A stretch of 64,000 bases of DNA from Enterobacter kobei (GTDB lineage: Bacteria; Pseudomonadota; Gammaproteobacteria; Enterobacterales; Enterobacteriaceae), in the NCBI RefSeq assembly GCF_001729765.1, contig NZ_CP017181.1:3224001-3288000 (forward strand). Direction: 5' to 3'. The translations under genes and the position numbers were made by a program. The notes under the pieces are model-generated. The model had not been told where the DNA came from. It made no database searches and saw nothing but the letters and a program-made list of their open reading frames with translations. Every line of letters starts with the position of its first letter. Positions within the stretch are counted from its first letter, which is position 1. Shown in pieces: positions 1 through 9,789 of the stretch.

Positions 1-1
1 T

Positions 2-484
2 CTCTCCATGCCTGGAGATAAGTACGGTGATGGGATTACGCTCATCAAATATATCAAACGTCACTTCCCGGACATCTCGATCATTGTTCTGACCATGAAC
101 AACAACCCGGCGATCCTGAGCGCCGTGCTGGATCTGGACATCGAAGGGATTGTGCTGAAACAAGGCGCACCGACCGATCTGCCAAAAGCGCTCGCTGCGC
201 TGCAGAAAGGCAAGAAGTTCACGCCTGAGAGCGTCTCTCGTCTGCTGGAAAAAATCAGCGCGGGTGGCTACGGTGACAAACGTCTGTCACCGAAAGAGAG
301 CGAAGTTCTGCGCCTGTTCGCTGAAGGTTTCCTGGTGACCGAGATTGCCAAGAAGCTGAACCGCAGTATTAAAACCATCAGCAGCCAGAAGAAATCCGCA
401 ATGATGAAGCTGGGTGTGGACAACGATATTGCCCTGCTGAACTATCTCTCCTCCGTGACGCTGAGCGCGACGGACAAGGATTGA
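2..484 (+). CDS. rcsB: RcsB response regulator, 3' part (5' end outside window)
   Basis: DNA-binding response regulator of the Rcs phosphorelay, which controls capsule, motility and envelope-stress genes as a homodimer or with RcsA. The open frame enters from the window edge with Leu-Ser-Met-Pro-Gly-Asp, which corresponds to about residue 57 of the 216-residue family. The phospho-acceptor Asp56 therefore lies just outside, and the ATG at 8 is an internal Met, not a start. Visible are the end of the receiver domain and a C-terminal LuxR-type helix-turn-helix (LSPKESEVLRLFAEG onward). The gene converges on rcsC, as in E. coli and Salmonella. The sequence is almost identical to the remembered E. 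coli protein. Confidence 0.97.
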   Translation, partial: LSMPGDKYGDGITLIKYIKRHFPDISIIVLTMNNNPAILSAVLDLDIEGIVLKQGAPTDLPKALAALQKGKKFTPESVSRLLEKISAGGYGDKRLSPKESEVLRLFAEGFLVTEIAKKLNRSIKTISSQKKSAMMKLGVDNDIALLNYLSSVTLSATDKD

Positions 485-498
485 TCACCGCAGTAAAT

Positions 499-535
499 GC
501 CGGGTGGTGTTCGCGCAAGCGAAGCGCCGCCGGGC
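499..535. repeat. REP-like palindrome after rcsB
   Basis: A GC-rich imperfect palindrome opens with GCCGGGTGGTG and closes with GCCGCCGGGC, between the converging 3' ends of rcsB and rcsC. It has the size and end sequence of an enterobacterial REP element. Such elements stabilise mRNA 3' ends and bind gyrase or IHF in some contexts. No such role can be shown here. Confidence 0.6.
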
Positions 536-539
536 AAAT

Positions 540-565
540 AAAAAAGGCCCGAAAGGGCCTTTTTT
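540..565. terminator. Bidirectional intrinsic terminator between rcsB and rcsC
   Basis: Arms AAAGGCCC and GGGCCTTT pair around a GAAA loop. The hairpin is flanked by an A-run on one side and a T-run on the other, so it can terminate rcsB on the plus strand and rcsC on the minus strand. The rcsC stop codon lies inside the T-run. Confidence 0.85.
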
Positions 566-3410
566 ATATCCTCGTTTTCCTGACGCGTTCCGCATAGACC
601 GACAAGGTCTGCTTCAGCACGTCCAGCGTGACCGGTTTCGACAGACAGCTGTCCATGCCTGACTCCAGGCATCGCTGTTTCTCTTCCGCCAGCGCGTTCG
701 CCGTGACGCCCACCACCGGCAACGTCAGGCCAAGCTGGCGGATACGTTGCGTCAGACGGTAGCCGTCCATGTTAGGCATGTTGACGTCACTGAGAACGAT
801 ATCAATATGATTTTTACTCAGCACATTCAGCGCGTCCACACCGTCATTGGCCGTTTTGCACTGGTAGCCAAGCGACCCGAGCTGGTCTGCCAGCAGTCGG
901 CGGTTAATCGGATGGTCATCCACGACCAGAATCATCATATCGTCATTCACTGACGCCAGACCTTCCGGTGACGGCAATTCACCGGCTCCGTCGTTCTCTT
1001 CCAGCTGCACTTTGTAGATGCGTGCCAGCAGGCTCAACAGCTCATGCGGCGTGGCGACACTGTGTACCCACTCTCCCGGCGCACGTTCAACCGGTATGCC
1101 AATGTGGCGACGACAGAAGAGTACCGTTCCTCTCCCCTGCCACGCCTGTTCCGGCATCTCGTCGGCGATCAGCACGTCATCCGCGTCCGGCGTCTGGTCT
1201 TCATAGCGGCACACCCTCACGCCGCTATGGGTAAGCAGCGCCGTCAGGTAATCATTTAGCGAAGCGTTATTCACCGCCAGCCAGCAGCGCTTATCGCTCA
1301 GCCCGTCAACCGTCGCTTTTGCCGGATACTGAGCCGAATAGAGCGGAATACGGATGGTGAACTGGCTGCCCATGCCGGGCTCGGTATCCACCGAGATATC
1401 ACCGTCCATCATGCTGACGAGCTTCTCACAAATCGCCAGCCCCAGACCGGTGCCCTGGAAGTTACGCTGCACGCCGGTACCGACCTGGAAGAACGGGTCG
1501 AACAGGCGAACCACTTCTTTCGCCGGGATGCCTACACCCGTGTCACGGACGCGAATGCTCAGGTAATCCCCCGCCCGGCAGACGTGTAACACGATACAGC
1601 CAATATCGGTGAATTTGATGGCGTTGCTAAGCAGGTTAGAGATGACCTGCTGCAGGCGCATCGGATCGCCGTGCAGCGTCAGCGGCACATCCGGTTCAAT
1701 AAAGCAGTAGAGACCCAGCTGTTTACGCACCACCAGCGGCAGATAGTTGGCGATGATGTGGTTCATCACTTCACGCGGCGAAAACTCCCGCGGTTCGATT
1801 TTCAACTGCTCAGACTCAATTTTAGAGAAATCGAGAATATCGCTGATGATTTTCAGCAGCAGACTGGAGGAGTTGTTCATTGCCGTCACCAGCCTGTCGA
1901 CCCCTTTCGGCAGCTCTTTCGTCTGCAACAGGTCGAGGTTACCGATAATCCCGTACAGTGGCGTACGCAGCTCGTGGCTGACGGTGGCAAGGAACATAGA
2001 TTTCGACTGGCTGGCCTGCTCCGCCGCCTGCGCCATCTCCTGCAGCGACTCCTCCATCTTCACGCGTGCGGAGACATCCACCAGCACGCAAATCGCCACG
2101 TTTTCATTACGATAGCGGGAGTGAACAAAGCTGATCTGCAGGTTGGTATGGGTGCTGGTGAGCACGTCGACAAAGTTTACCTGCTGACCGCAGATGATTT
2201 GCGTCAGCCTTTGACGATCCTCATGCGTCAGCATGTTCAGATAGTTGTGCGCCAGCTCGTTACTCAGGATGTTGGTCCCGTCCTGAGTACGCAGAATACA
2301 GATCCCCACCGGTGCCGAGGCGACTATCTTACGGTTAAACTGCTCGTGCTCTTCCAGACGCTGGGCGTCGCTTTCGGCGGGAATAAAGATTCTTCGCTCA
2401 TACATGCGCGCCAGCGTAAACAGCGCCCCTCCCACCAGCAGGTTGAGCAGAATTGCATTCATAATCAGAATGCGTATCCGCTCCAGCACCATATCGACCG
2501 GCAGCGAGTAGACGATACTCAGCGACGACGGTGGCAGGCTTTTTTTCAGCACCAGCTCACGAAAGCCGGAGGTGTAACCAAACCACGAGCGTTCCTGCAT
2601 CCAGTGCGGATCGACGTTCAAACGGTTATCCGGCCCGGCAAGCGAGATCAGCTGATGTCCGTTTTCATCCAGAATGGTCACACCCATCGGCAGGCTGCCT
2701 GGCGTGAAGAAGTTTTCCATGCGGATAGTCTGCTCAATGCCCAGCAGCGCCTGCAGGCGGTTACCGAGGTAAACCGGCGTCAGCGCGTAGAAATAGCCCA
2801 CGCCCATGCGCGGCCCCTGGCTAATCCAGAAGATGTTATTCCCGCGCTCGTCCTGCGGCGCATTGCGATATTTCACAATACGCTCATGCAGGCTTTTCAG
2901 CGCATCATCACGCTCGACGGGCACGTCGCGCAGGCCGAAGTCAGCCATGCAGAGATTTTCGCTGCCAATCAGGAAGACGCGATTGAGATCGTAGGCGGCG
3001 GAAAAATTGTCGCGCCAGTAGCGCATAAACCAGGCGAGGGATTCCAGCGACCCGCGCCAGGTGTTGCTCATGGTGGAGCAGTCGGAGTCCGGGAACAGCG
3101 GCTGGAAGTCCGGCACTTCGGTTTTGTCATTACGCCCGCGAAGCGCCAGGATGCCGTTTTCCGCCGTCAGTCGGTTTTCGGCAATATACTTCAGCTCCTT
3201 CATTACATCAGATGTTCGCTGAATGTAACGCTGGGCCTGATCGGAGCTTAAATTAAACTCCTGGCGGATCTCCGCTTCTTTCTTGTGCAGCGCGTTGACG
3301 ATGTAGAACACCGACAGCAGGACCACCAGCAACCAAAGCAGGAGCGCCAGCGCCCGGAACAGATAGCGAGAAACTTTCAGCGTGGTACGAAAGGAGACGA
3401 GGTATTTCAA
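564..3410 (-). CDS. rcsC: Hybrid sensor histidine kinase RcsC
   Basis: Inner-membrane hybrid kinase that starts the Rcs phosphorelay (RcsC to RcsD to RcsB) in response to outer-membrane and peptidoglycan stress. The length of 948 residues matches the family (949 in E. coli). In order it has a first membrane segment near residues 18-40, a periplasmic sensor region to about 310, a second membrane segment near 312-335, and a PAS-like linker. The kinase core follows, with H-box SHELRTP (phosphorylated His about 479) and ATP-binding motifs NLLSNAIKFTD and GTGLGLAI. It ends in a receiver domain with the acceptor Asp in LSDVNMPNMDG near residue 875. The start is the conserved MKYL. The gene lies just downstream of gyrA on the same strand, with a terminator between, and converges with rcsB. 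Confidence 0.97.
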   Translation of the reverse strand: MKYLVSFRTTLKVSRYLFRALALLLWLLVVLLSVFYIVNALHKKEAEIRQEFNLSSDQAQRYIQRTSDVMKELKYIAENRLTAENGILALRGRNDKTEVPDFQPLFPDSDCSTMSNTWRGSLESLAWFMRYWRDNFSAAYDLNRVFLIGSENLCMADFGLRDVPVERDDALKSLHERIVKYRNAPQDERGNNIFWISQGPRMGVGYFYALTPVYLGNRLQALLGIEQTIRMENFFTPGSLPMGVTILDENGHQLISLAGPDNRLNVDPHWMQERSWFGYTSGFRELVLKKSLPPSSLSIVYSLPVDMVLERIRILIMNAILLNLLVGGALFTLARMYERRIFIPAESDAQRLEEHEQFNRKIVASAPVGICILRTQDGTNILSNELAHNYLNMLTHEDRQRLTQIICGQQVNFVDVLTSTHTNLQISFVHSRYRNENVAICVLVDVSARVKMEESLQEMAQAAEQASQSKSMFLATVSHELRTPLYGIIGNLDLLQTKELPKGVDRLVTAMNNSSSLLLKIISDILDFSKIESEQLKIEPREFSPREVMNHIIANYLPLVVRKQLGLYCFIEPDVPLTLHGDPMRLQQVISNLLSNAIKFTDIGCIVLHVCRAGDYLSIRVRDTGVGIPAKEVVRLFDPFFQVGTGVQRNFQGTGLGLAICEKLVSMMDGDISVDTEPGMGSQFTIRIPLYSAQYPAKATVDGLSDKRCWLAVNNASLNDYLTALLTHSGVRVCRYEDQTPDADDVLIADEMPEQAWQGRGTVLFCRRHIGIPVERAPGEWVHSVATPHELLSLLARIYKVQLEENDGAGELPSPEGLASVNDDMMILVVDDHPINRRLLADQLGSLGYQCKTANDGVDALNVLSKNHIDIVLSDVNMPNMDGYRLTQRIRQLGLTLPVVGVTANALAEEKQRCLESGMDSCLSKPVTLDVLKQTLSVYAERVRKTRI

Positions 3411-3505
3411 AGGGGCGAGGCTCCGCCGTCGGGGTCAAAAGAATGTGGTTAAGGTAGCGGTAAACGCGGCTTGCCGCAACGTTCACTTGTCTGCTTACGT
3501 AAAAG

Positions 3506-3530
3506 AAAAGGGCCGGAATCCGGCCCTTTT
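3506..3530 (-). terminator. Intrinsic terminator of gyrA
   Basis: An 11-bp perfect stem, AAAAGGGCCGG with CCGGCCCTTTT around an AAT loop, lies 15 nt after the gyrA stop. On the minus strand it is followed by TTTTC-type U-rich sequence. The A/T tails on both sides make it structurally bidirectional. Confidence 0.9.
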
Positions 3531-3544
3531 TGCGTCAGGAGACA

Positions 3545-6181
3545 TTACTCGTCAGCGTCATCCGCTGCATCATCGTCGGTGTCCGCTTCCGGCGCGATTT
3601 CATCGTCACCTTCCGCAACGCTACCGTCGATGGAATCGAGCTCTTCGTCATCCACCGGCTCAGCCACGCGCTGCAGACCCACCACGTTTTCATCTTCCGC
3701 AGTACGGATGAGGATAACGCCCTGGGTGTTACGACCCACCACGCTGATCTCAGATACGCGTGTACGCACCAGCGTACCGGCATCAGTGATCATCATGATC
3801 TGGTCGGCATCATCGACCTGTACCGCACCCACAACGGAACCGTTGCGCTCGGTAACCTTAATAGAGATAACGCCCTGCGTGCCACGTGATTTGGTCGGGT
3901 ATTCGCTTTCCGCGGTACGTTTACCGTAACCGTTCTGGGTGACGGTCAGGATTGCACCTTCGCCGCGAGGAACGATCAGGGAAACAACGGAATCTTCACC
4001 CGCCAGTTTGATACCGCGTACACCGGTCGCTGTACGACCCATTGCGCGCACGGCGTTCTCTTTGAAGCGCACCACTTTACCGGCCGCAGAGAACAGCATG
4101 ACTTCATCAGAACCGGAGGTCAGATCCACACCGATCAGCTCGTCGCCTTCGTTCAGGTTCACCGCGATGATCCCGGCGGAACGTGGACGGCTGAACTCGG
4201 TCAGCGCGGTTTTCTTCACGGTACCGCTGGCGGTCGCCATAAAGACGTTCACGCCCTCTTCGTACTCGCGTACCGGCAGAATGGCGGTGATACGTTCGTT
4301 CGCTTCCAGCGGCAGCAGGTTGACGATTGGACGACCACGCGCGCCACGGCTCGCTTCAGGCAGCTGATAGACTTTCATCCAGTACAGACGGCCACGGCTG
4401 GAGAAGCAGAGGATCGTGTCGTGGGTGTTGGCCACCAGCAGACGGTCAATAAAGTCTTCTTCTTTAATACGTGCCGCAGACTTGCCCTTGCCGCCACGAC
4501 GCTGTGCTTCATAGTCGGTCAACGGCTGATACTTCACATAGCCCTGGTGAGACAGGGTGACCACCACATCTTCGCGGTTGATCAGATCTTCAATGTTGAT
4601 ATCAGAGCTGTTCGCGGTGATTTCGGTGCGGCGCTCGTCGCCAAACTGGTCGCGGACCAGCTCCAGCTCTTCGCGGATCACTTCCATCAGGCGCTCTGCG
4701 CTGCCCAGAATGTGCAGCAGCTCGGCAATCTGCTCCAGCAGCTCTTTGTATTCGTCGAGCAGTTTTTCATGCTCAAGGCCGGTCAGTTTCTGCAGACGCA
4801 GATCCAGAATCGCCTGGGCCTGCTGTTCAGTCAGGTAGTACTGACCGTCACGTACGCCGAACTCAGGTTCCAGCCACTCAGGACGCGCCGCGTCATCACC
4901 CGCACGCTCCAGCATCGCCGCCACGTTACCCAGATCCCACGGACGGGATACCAGTCCGGCTTTTGCTTCTGCCGGGGTTGGCGCGCGACGGATCAGTTCA
5001 ATGATCGGGTCGATGTTGGCCAGCGCAACCGCCAGCGCTTCAAGGATGTGCGCACGGTCGCGCGCTTTGCGCAGTTCAAAGATGGTACGGCGGGTCACCA
5101 CTTCGCGGCGGTGACGCACGAACGCGCTCAGGATCTCTTTCAGGTTCATGATCTTCGGCTGACCATGGTGCAGTGCCACCATGTTGATACCGAAGGAGAC
5201 CTGAAGCTGAGTCTGGGAGTACAGATTGTTCAGTACAACCTCACCCACCGCGTCGCGTTTGATCTCAATCACGATGCGCATACCGTCTTTGTCAGACTCG
5301 TCACGCAGCGCGCTGATGCCTTCAACACGTTTTTCTTTTACCAGCTCGGCGATTTTTTCAATCAGACGGGCTTTGTTCACCTGATACGGGATCTCGTGAA
5401 CAATAATGGTTTCACGGCCGGTTTTAGCGTCCGCTTCCACTTCGGCGCGGGCACGGATGTAAATCTTGCCGCGACCGGTGCGGTACGCTTCTTCAATACC
5501 GCGACGACCGTTGATGATCGCCGCCGTCGGGAAGTCCGGGCCCGGGATGTGCTCCATCAGCCCTTCAATGCTGATGTCTTCATCTTCGATATAGGCCAGG
5601 CAGCCGTTGATCACTTCCGTGATGTTGTGCGGCGGAATGTTAGTTGCCATACCCACGGCGATACCGGACGAGCCGTTCACCAGCAGGTTAGGGATTTTCG
5701 TCGGCATGACGTCAGGGATTTTTTCCGTGCCGTCGTAGTTATCAACGAAATCAACCGTCTCTTTTTCCAGGTCGGCCATCAGCTCATGGGCAATCTTCGC
5801 CAGACGGATTTCCGTATAACGCATTGCCGCGGCGGAGTCGCCGTCGATAGAACCAAAGTTACCCTGACCATCTACCAGCATGTAACGCAGCGAGAATGGC
5901 TGCGCCATACGGACGATAGTGTCGTACACCGCGGAATCACCATGGGGATGGTATTTACCGATTACGTCACCAACGACACGGGCAGATTTTTTGTAGGCTT
6001 TATTCCAGTCATTGCCCAATACGTTCATGGCGTATAGTACGCGACGGTGTACCGGCTTCAGGCCATCGCGGACGTCCGGCAGCGCACGGCCAACAATGAC
6101 CGACATCGCATAGTCCAGATAGGAGCTCTTCAGCTCTTCCTCGATGTTAACCGGTGTAATTTCTCTCGCAAGGTCGCTCAT
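3545..6181 (-). CDS. gyrA: DNA gyrase subunit A
   Basis: Breakage-reunion subunit of the A2B2 type II topoisomerase that introduces negative supercoils. The length of 878 residues compares with 875 in E. coli; the small difference lies in the acidic C-terminal tail ([10 protein letters not shown]... ending DDAADDADE). The N-terminal winged-helix/tower domain contains the quinolone-determining region [14 protein letters not shown], with Ser83 and Asp87 both wild type, and the catalytic Tyr122 in AMRYTEIR. The C-terminal beta-pinwheel carries the GyrA box QRRGGKGK. The gene is monocistronic by context: a terminator lies 3' and the divergent ubiG lies 5'. Fluoroquinolone target-site resistance is not predicted from this gene. 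Confidence 0.98.
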   Translation of the reverse strand: MSDLAREITPVNIEEELKSSYLDYAMSVIVGRALPDVRDGLKPVHRRVLYAMNVLGNDWNKAYKKSARVVGDVIGKYHPHGDSAVYDTIVRMAQPFSLRYMLVDGQGNFGSIDGDSAAAMRYTEIRLAKIAHELMADLEKETVDFVDNYDGTEKIPDVMPTKIPNLLVNGSSGIAVGMATNIPPHNITEVINGCLAYIEDEDISIEGLMEHIPGPDFPTAAIINGRRGIEEAYRTGRGKIYIRARAEVEADAKTGRETIIVHEIPYQVNKARLIEKIAELVKEKRVEGISALRDESDKDGMRIVIEIKRDAVGEVVLNNLYSQTQLQVSFGINMVALHHGQPKIMNLKEILSAFVRHRREVVTRRTIFELRKARDRAHILEALAVALANIDPIIELIRRAPTPAEAKAGLVSRPWDLGNVAAMLERAGDDAARPEWLEPEFGVRDGQYYLTEQQAQAILDLRLQKLTGLEHEKLLDEYKELLEQIAELLHILGSAERLMEVIREELELVRDQFGDERRTEITANSSDINIEDLINREDVVVTLSHQGYVKYQPLTDYEAQRRGGKGKSAARIKEEDFIDRLLVANTHDTILCFSSRGRLYWMKVYQLPEASRGARGRPIVNLLPLEANERITAILPVREYEEGVNVFMATASGTVKKTALTEFSRPRSAGIIAVNLNEGDELIGVDLTSGSDEVMLFSAAGKVVRFKENAVRAMGRTATGVRGIKLAGEDSVVSLIVPRGEGAILTVTQNGYGKRTAESEYPTKSRGTQGVISIKVTERNGSVVGAVQVDDADQIMMITDAGTLVRTRVSEISVVGRNTQGVILIRTAEDENVVGLQRVAEPVDDEELDSIDGSVAEGDDEIAPEADTDDDAADDADE

Positions 6182-6327
6182 CTAACCGCTATCCCTCTAC
6201 TGTATCCCGGATTCAAAGGTCGCAAATTATAACACAGCCGCGGTGATTGAGGTAAACCTATACGCTTTATTCATGGGGATTGCCTGATATACTCCTTTGT
6301 CTTGCTAAATAAGGAGTAAAAGCGCCC

Positions 6328-7056
6328 ATGAATGCCGAAAAATCCCCGGTGGCTCACAACGTTGACCACGAAGAGATTGCCAAATTTGAAGCGGTGGCGT
6401 CCCGCTGGTGGGATCTCGAAGGTGAGTTCAAACCGCTGCATCGCATTAACCCGCTGCGTCTGGGCTATATCGCGGAGCGTTCCGGCGGCCTGTTCGGTAA
6501 GAAGGTGCTTGATGTCGGCTGCGGCGGCGGCATCCTGGCGGAGAGCATGGCGCGCGAAGGCGCGACGGTCACCGGTCTGGATATGGGCTTTGAACCCTTG
6601 CAGGTGGCCCGTCTCCATGCGCTGGAGTCAGGGATCCAGGTTGAATACGTGCAGGAAACCGTGGAAGAACACGCGGCAAAACATGCCCACCAGTATGATG
6701 TGGTGACCTGCATGGAGATGCTGGAACACGTTCCCGATCCGCAATCCGTGGTGAACGCCTGCGCAAAACTGGTGAAACCGGGCGGTCAGGTCTTCTTCTC
6801 AACCATCAACCGTAACGGTAAAGCCTGGCTGATGGCCGTCGTCGGCGCGGAATATGTGCTGCGCATGGTGCCAAAAGGCACGCACGACGTGAAGAAATTC
6901 ATTAAGCCTGCTGAATTACTGAGCTGGGTTGATCGGACGTGGCTTAAAGAGCAGCACATTACCGGCCTGCACTACAATCCGCTGACCGATAAATTCAAAC
7001 TCGCCCCGGGCGTGGATGTTAACTATATGTTGCATACAACCGCCAAAAACGACTAA
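6328..7056 (+). CDS. ubiG: UbiG ubiquinone O-methyltransferase
   Basis: SAM-dependent methyltransferase that performs both O-methylations of ubiquinone biosynthesis (2-polyprenyl-6-hydroxyphenol and 3-demethylubiquinol). It acts at the membrane with the Ubi complex. The 242-residue protein matches the usual 240-242. The Rossmann SAM-binding motif [11 protein letters not shown] is at about residue 60, with the post-motif GLDMG and [11 protein letters not shown] further on. The ATG at 6328 is preceded by AAGGAG at a good distance (TAAGGAGTAAAAGCGCCC). The gene is divergent from gyrA with about 146 bp between, as in E. coli. Confidence 0.97.
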   Translation: MNAEKSPVAHNVDHEEIAKFEAVASRWWDLEGEFKPLHRINPLRLGYIAERSGGLFGKKVLDVGCGGGILAESMAREGATVTGLDMGFEPLQVARLHALESGIQVEYVQETVEEHAAKHAHQYDVVTCMEMLEHVPDPQSVVNACAKLVKPGGQVFFSTINRNGKAWLMAVVGAEYVLRMVPKGTHDVKKFIKPAELLSWVDRTWLKEQHITGLHYNPLTDKFKLAPGVDVNYMLHTTAKND

Positions 7057-7248
7057 CGTCATTCGTTATTCTTATAAAGATTGCGCGACATCATGTTGCG
7101 CAATTCTGCCCTCCCGTTGAAGAAATCAGCACTCGATCAAATTTTGAATTTTTTTTCTTAATTATTGACATGTCGTCCAGGCCTTACGGTACGAGGACTT
7201 AGCCTTTTTTACCCTTTCACAACCTCAATTTAACGTCAAAATCAACCC

Positions 7249-7276
7249 TTGTGCTGAAAAGATTCGATACTAGAAT
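7249..7276 (+). promoter_or_regulatory. Candidate sigma-70 promoter of nrdA
   Basis: TTGTGC (7249-7254) and TAGAAT (7271-7276), 16 bp apart, resemble -35 and -10 elements. This would start nrdAB mRNA near 7283 with a leader of about 120 nt, overlapping the NrdR-like boxes. It was chosen by eye; other start points are possible. Confidence 0.35.
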
Positions 7277-7282
7277 ACTCAC

Positions 7283-7318
7283 CATATAGCGTTTTTCTTA
7301 TCGCAAACCCCCTATATG
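7283..7318. promoter_or_regulatory. Paired NrdR-like boxes
   Basis: CATATAG (7283-7289) and its exact reverse complement CTATATG (7312-7318) lie 29 bp apart, centre to centre. They sit within longer AT-rich palindromic contexts resembling the two NrdR boxes found about three helical turns apart before enterobacterial nrd operons. NrdR represses ribonucleotide reductase genes in response to dATP/ATP. The motif match is seen; binding is inferred. Confidence 0.55.
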
Positions 7319-7324
7319 TAGTAT

Positions 7325-7363
7325 TTATCCACAGAGTTAGTCACAAGACGATTCTGTGGATAA
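7325..7363. promoter_or_regulatory. Two DnaA boxes upstream of nrdA
   Basis: A perfect consensus DnaA box, TTATCCACA (7325-7333, plus strand), and a second perfect box in inverse orientation, TGTGGATAA (7355-7363), lie between the NrdR-like boxes and the nrdA start. DnaA is known to regulate nrdAB in E. coli, coupling dNTP supply to replication initiation. Confidence 0.8.
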
Positions 7364-7403
7364 GCGGGGGATATTTTTTATTTCACGGACAGGTAAAACC
7401 CAC

Positions 7404-9689
7404 ATGAATCAGAGTCTGCTGGTGACAAAGCGCGACGGGACGACCGAGCGTATCAATCTGGACAAAATCCATCGAGTTCTCGACTGGGCAGCAGAAGGAC
7501 TGAACAACGTATCTATCTCCCAGGTTGAACTGCGTTCCCACATTCAGTTCTACGACGGCATCAAAACGTCTGATATCCACGAAACGATTATCAAAGCAGC
7601 GGCAGATCTGATCTCCCGCGACGCACCGGATTATCAGTACCTTGCTGCACGTCTGGCGATTTTCCACCTGCGTAAAAAAGCCTACGGCCAGTTTGAGCCG
7701 CCTGCGCTTTACGACCACGTGGTGAAAATGGTTGAGCTGGGCAAATACGACACGCATCTGCTGGAAGACTATACGGAAGAAGAGTTCGAGCAGATGAACG
7801 GGTTTATCGATCACTGGCGCGATATGAATTTCTCCTATGCGGCGGTGAAGCAGCTCGAAGGCAAATACCTGGTTCAGAACCGCGTTACCGGTGAGATCTA
7901 CGAAAGCGCCCAGTTCCTCTATATTCTGGTGGCCGCCTGCCTGTTCTCAAACTACCCGCGTGACACCCGTCTGGATTACGTGAAGCGTTTCTACGATGCG
8001 GTATCGACGTTCAAGATTTCTCTGCCAACGCCAATCATGTCTGGCGTGCGTACCCCTACCCGTCAGTTCAGCTCCTGCGTACTGATCGAGTGTGGCGACA
8101 GCCTGGATTCCATCAATGCGACCTCCAGCGCCATTGTGAAATACGTCTCCCAGCGCGCCGGTATCGGCATCAACGCCGGTCGTATCCGTGCACTGGGCAG
8201 CCCGATTCGCGGCGGTGAAGCGTTCCACACCGGCTGTATCCCGTTCTACAAGCACTTCCAGACGGCAGTGAAATCCTGCTCTCAGGGCGGCGTGCGCGGC
8301 GGTGCTGCGACCCTGTTCTACCCAATGTGGCACCTGGAAGTGGAAAGCCTGCTGGTGCTGAAAAACAACCGTGGCGTGGAAGGCAACCGCGTGCGTCACA
8401 TGGACTACGGCGTACAGATCAACAAACTGATGTACACCCGTCTGCTGAAAGGGGAAGACATTACCCTGTTCAGCCCGTCCGACGTCCCGGGCCTGTACGA
8501 CGCGTTCTTCGCCGATCAGGACGAGTTCGAGCGTCTGTACACCAAATATGAAAAAGACGACAGCATCCGCAAGCAGCGCGTGAAGGCGGTCGACCTGTTC
8601 TCCCTGATGATGCAGGAGCGTGCCTCTACCGGCCGTATCTACATCCAGAACGTTGACCACTGCAACACCCATAGCCCGTTTGATCCGGTGGTTGCGCCAG
8701 TACGCCAGTCTAACCTGTGCCTTGAGATCGCCCTGCCGACCAAGCCGCTGGAAGACGTGAACGACGAAAATGGCGAAATTGCACTGTGTACGCTGTCTGC
8801 GTTCAACCTGGGTGCAATTAAAAGCCTGGACGAGCTGGAAGAGCTGGCCGTGCTGGCGGTTCGCGCGCTCGACGCCCTGCTGGACTACCAGGATTACCCA
8901 ATTCCGGCCGCTAAACGTGGCGCGATGGGTCGTCGTACCCTGGGTATCGGCGTGATTAACTTCGCCTACTGGCTGGCGAAAAACGGTAAGCGTTACTCCG
9001 ACGGCAGCGCCAATAACCTGACGCACCAGACGTTCGAAGCCATTCAGTATTACCTGATGAAAGCGTCTAACGAACTGGCGAAAGAGCAAGGCGCATGCCC
9101 GTGGTTCAACGAAACCACCTATGCAAAAGGCATTCTGCCGATCGACACCTACAAGAAAGACCTGGATGCGATCGTCAGCGAGCCGCTGCACCTTGACTGG
9201 GAAGGCCTGCGCGAGTCCATCAAGACTCACGGTCTGCGCAACTCCACGCTCTCTGCCCTGATGCCGTCTGAGACCTCTTCGCAGATCTCCAACGCCACTA
9301 ACGGTATTGAGCCGCCGCGCGGCCACGTCAGCATTAAAGCGTCGAAAGACGGCGTGCTGCGTCAGGTGGTACCGGACTACGAAACACTCGGGAACAACTA
9401 CGAGCTGCTGTGGGAAATGCCAAACAACGACGGCTACCTGCAGCTGGTGGGTATCATGCAGAAGTTTATCGACCAGTCGATCTCTGCCAATACCAACTAT
9501 GACCCGACGCGTTTCCCGTCTGGCAAGGTACCGATGCAGCAGCTGTTGAAAGACCTGCTGACCGCCTACAAATTTGGCGTGAAAACGCTGTACTATCACA
9601 ACACCCGTGACGGTGCAGAAGACGCGCAGGACGACATAGTACCGTCAATTCAGGACGATGGCTGCGAAAGCGGCGCATGTAAGATCTAA
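7404..9689 (+). CDS. nrdA: Class Ia ribonucleoside-diphosphate reductase, alpha subunit
   Basis: Large subunit of aerobic ribonucleotide reductase, which reduces NDPs to dNDPs and carries the allosteric and active sites. The start is the ATG at 7404 ([12 protein letters not shown]), giving 761 residues, exactly the family length; the upstream in-frame extension to 7356 is leader. It has an N-terminal ATP-cone (about 1-90) and the active-site Cys pair about 225 ([10 protein letters not shown]) and 462 (ALCTLSAFN). The radical Cys lies in [11 protein letters not shown] near 439. The C-terminal redox shuttle Cys pair is in the last residues (CESGACKI). It is the first gene of nrdA-nrdB-yfaE. Confidence 0.98.
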   Translation: MNQSLLVTKRDGTTERINLDKIHRVLDWAAEGLNNVSISQVELRSHIQFYDGIKTSDIHETIIKAAADLISRDAPDYQYLAARLAIFHLRKKAYGQFEPPALYDHVVKMVELGKYDTHLLEDYTEEEFEQMNGFIDHWRDMNFSYAAVKQLEGKYLVQNRVTGEIYESAQFLYILVAACLFSNYPRDTRLDYVKRFYDAVSTFKISLPTPIMSGVRTPTRQFSSCVLIECGDSLDSINATSSAIVKYVSQRAGIGINAGRIRALGSPIRGGEAFHTGCIPFYKHFQTAVKSCSQGGVRGGAATLFYPMWHLEVESLLVLKNNRGVEGNRVRHMDYGVQINKLMYTRLLKGEDITLFSPSDVPGLYDAFFADQDEFERLYTKYEKDDSIRKQRVKAVDLFSLMMQERASTGRIYIQNVDHCNTHSPFDPVVAPVRQSNLCLEIALPTKPLEDVNDENGEIALCTLSAFNLGAIKSLDELEELAVLAVRALDALLDYQDYPIPAAKRGAMGRRTLGIGVINFAYWLAKNGKRYSDGSANNLTHQTFEAIQYYLMKASNELAKEQGACPWFNETTYAKGILPIDTYKKDLDAIVSEPLHLDWEGLRESIKTHGLRNSTLSALMPSETSSQISNATNGIEPPRGHVSIKASKDGVLRQVVPDYETLGNNYELLWEMPNNDGYLQLVGIMQKFIDQSISANTNYDPTRFPSGKVPMQQLLKDLLTAYKFGVKTLYYHNTRDGAEDAQDDIVPSIQDDGCESGACKI

Positions 9690-9696
9690 GCACTTC

Positions 9697-9762
9697 GCCG
9701 GGTGGCACTACGCATACCCGGCCTACGGTTTTGTAGGCCCGGCAAACGCAGTGTTGCCGGGC
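9697..9762. repeat. BIME: two inverted REP units between nrdA and nrdB
   Basis: One REP runs 9697-9726 (GCCGGGTGGC... to ...CCCGGCCTAC). Its inverse copy runs 9733-9762 (GTAGGCCCGGC... to ...GCCGGGC), separated by 6 nt. Such a bacterial interspersed mosaic element inside an operon can form strong mRNA stem-loops and may set the ratio of nrdA to nrdB message. Confidence 0.85.
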
Positions 9763-9789
9763 AATAAAATCTCAACAGGACTCACCGCA

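Larger units (their letters stand above)
7057..7403. promoter_or_regulatory. ubiG-nrdA intergenic region (nrdAB control region)
   Basis: This 347-bp gene-free stretch starts with an inverted repeat ATTGCGC / GCGCAAT (7080-7104) just after ubiG. It lacks a clear T-run, so it is at best a weak terminator. An AT-rich segment (7138-7170) follows, and then the nrdAB control elements listed separately. No credible ORF or RNA gene was seen. Confidence 0.7.

Noticed and set aside
1671..3251. 526-codon open frame antisense to rcsC
   Set aside because: Lies wholly within rcsC on the other strand, with low-complexity His/Gln/Arg-rich translation. It is an expected by-product of GC-rich codon use.
4421..6037. 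538-codon open frame antisense to gyrA
   Set aside because: Covered by gyrA, with no recognisable domain and no ribosome binding site or spacing logic.
7356..7403. Earlier in-frame start for nrdA
   Set aside because: Overlaps a DnaA box, adds 16 non-conserved residues, and the family starts at [12 protein letters not shown].
7947..9599. 550-codon open frame antisense to nrdA
   Set aside because: Complete overlap with a highly conserved gene; the translation resembles a codon-bias shadow.
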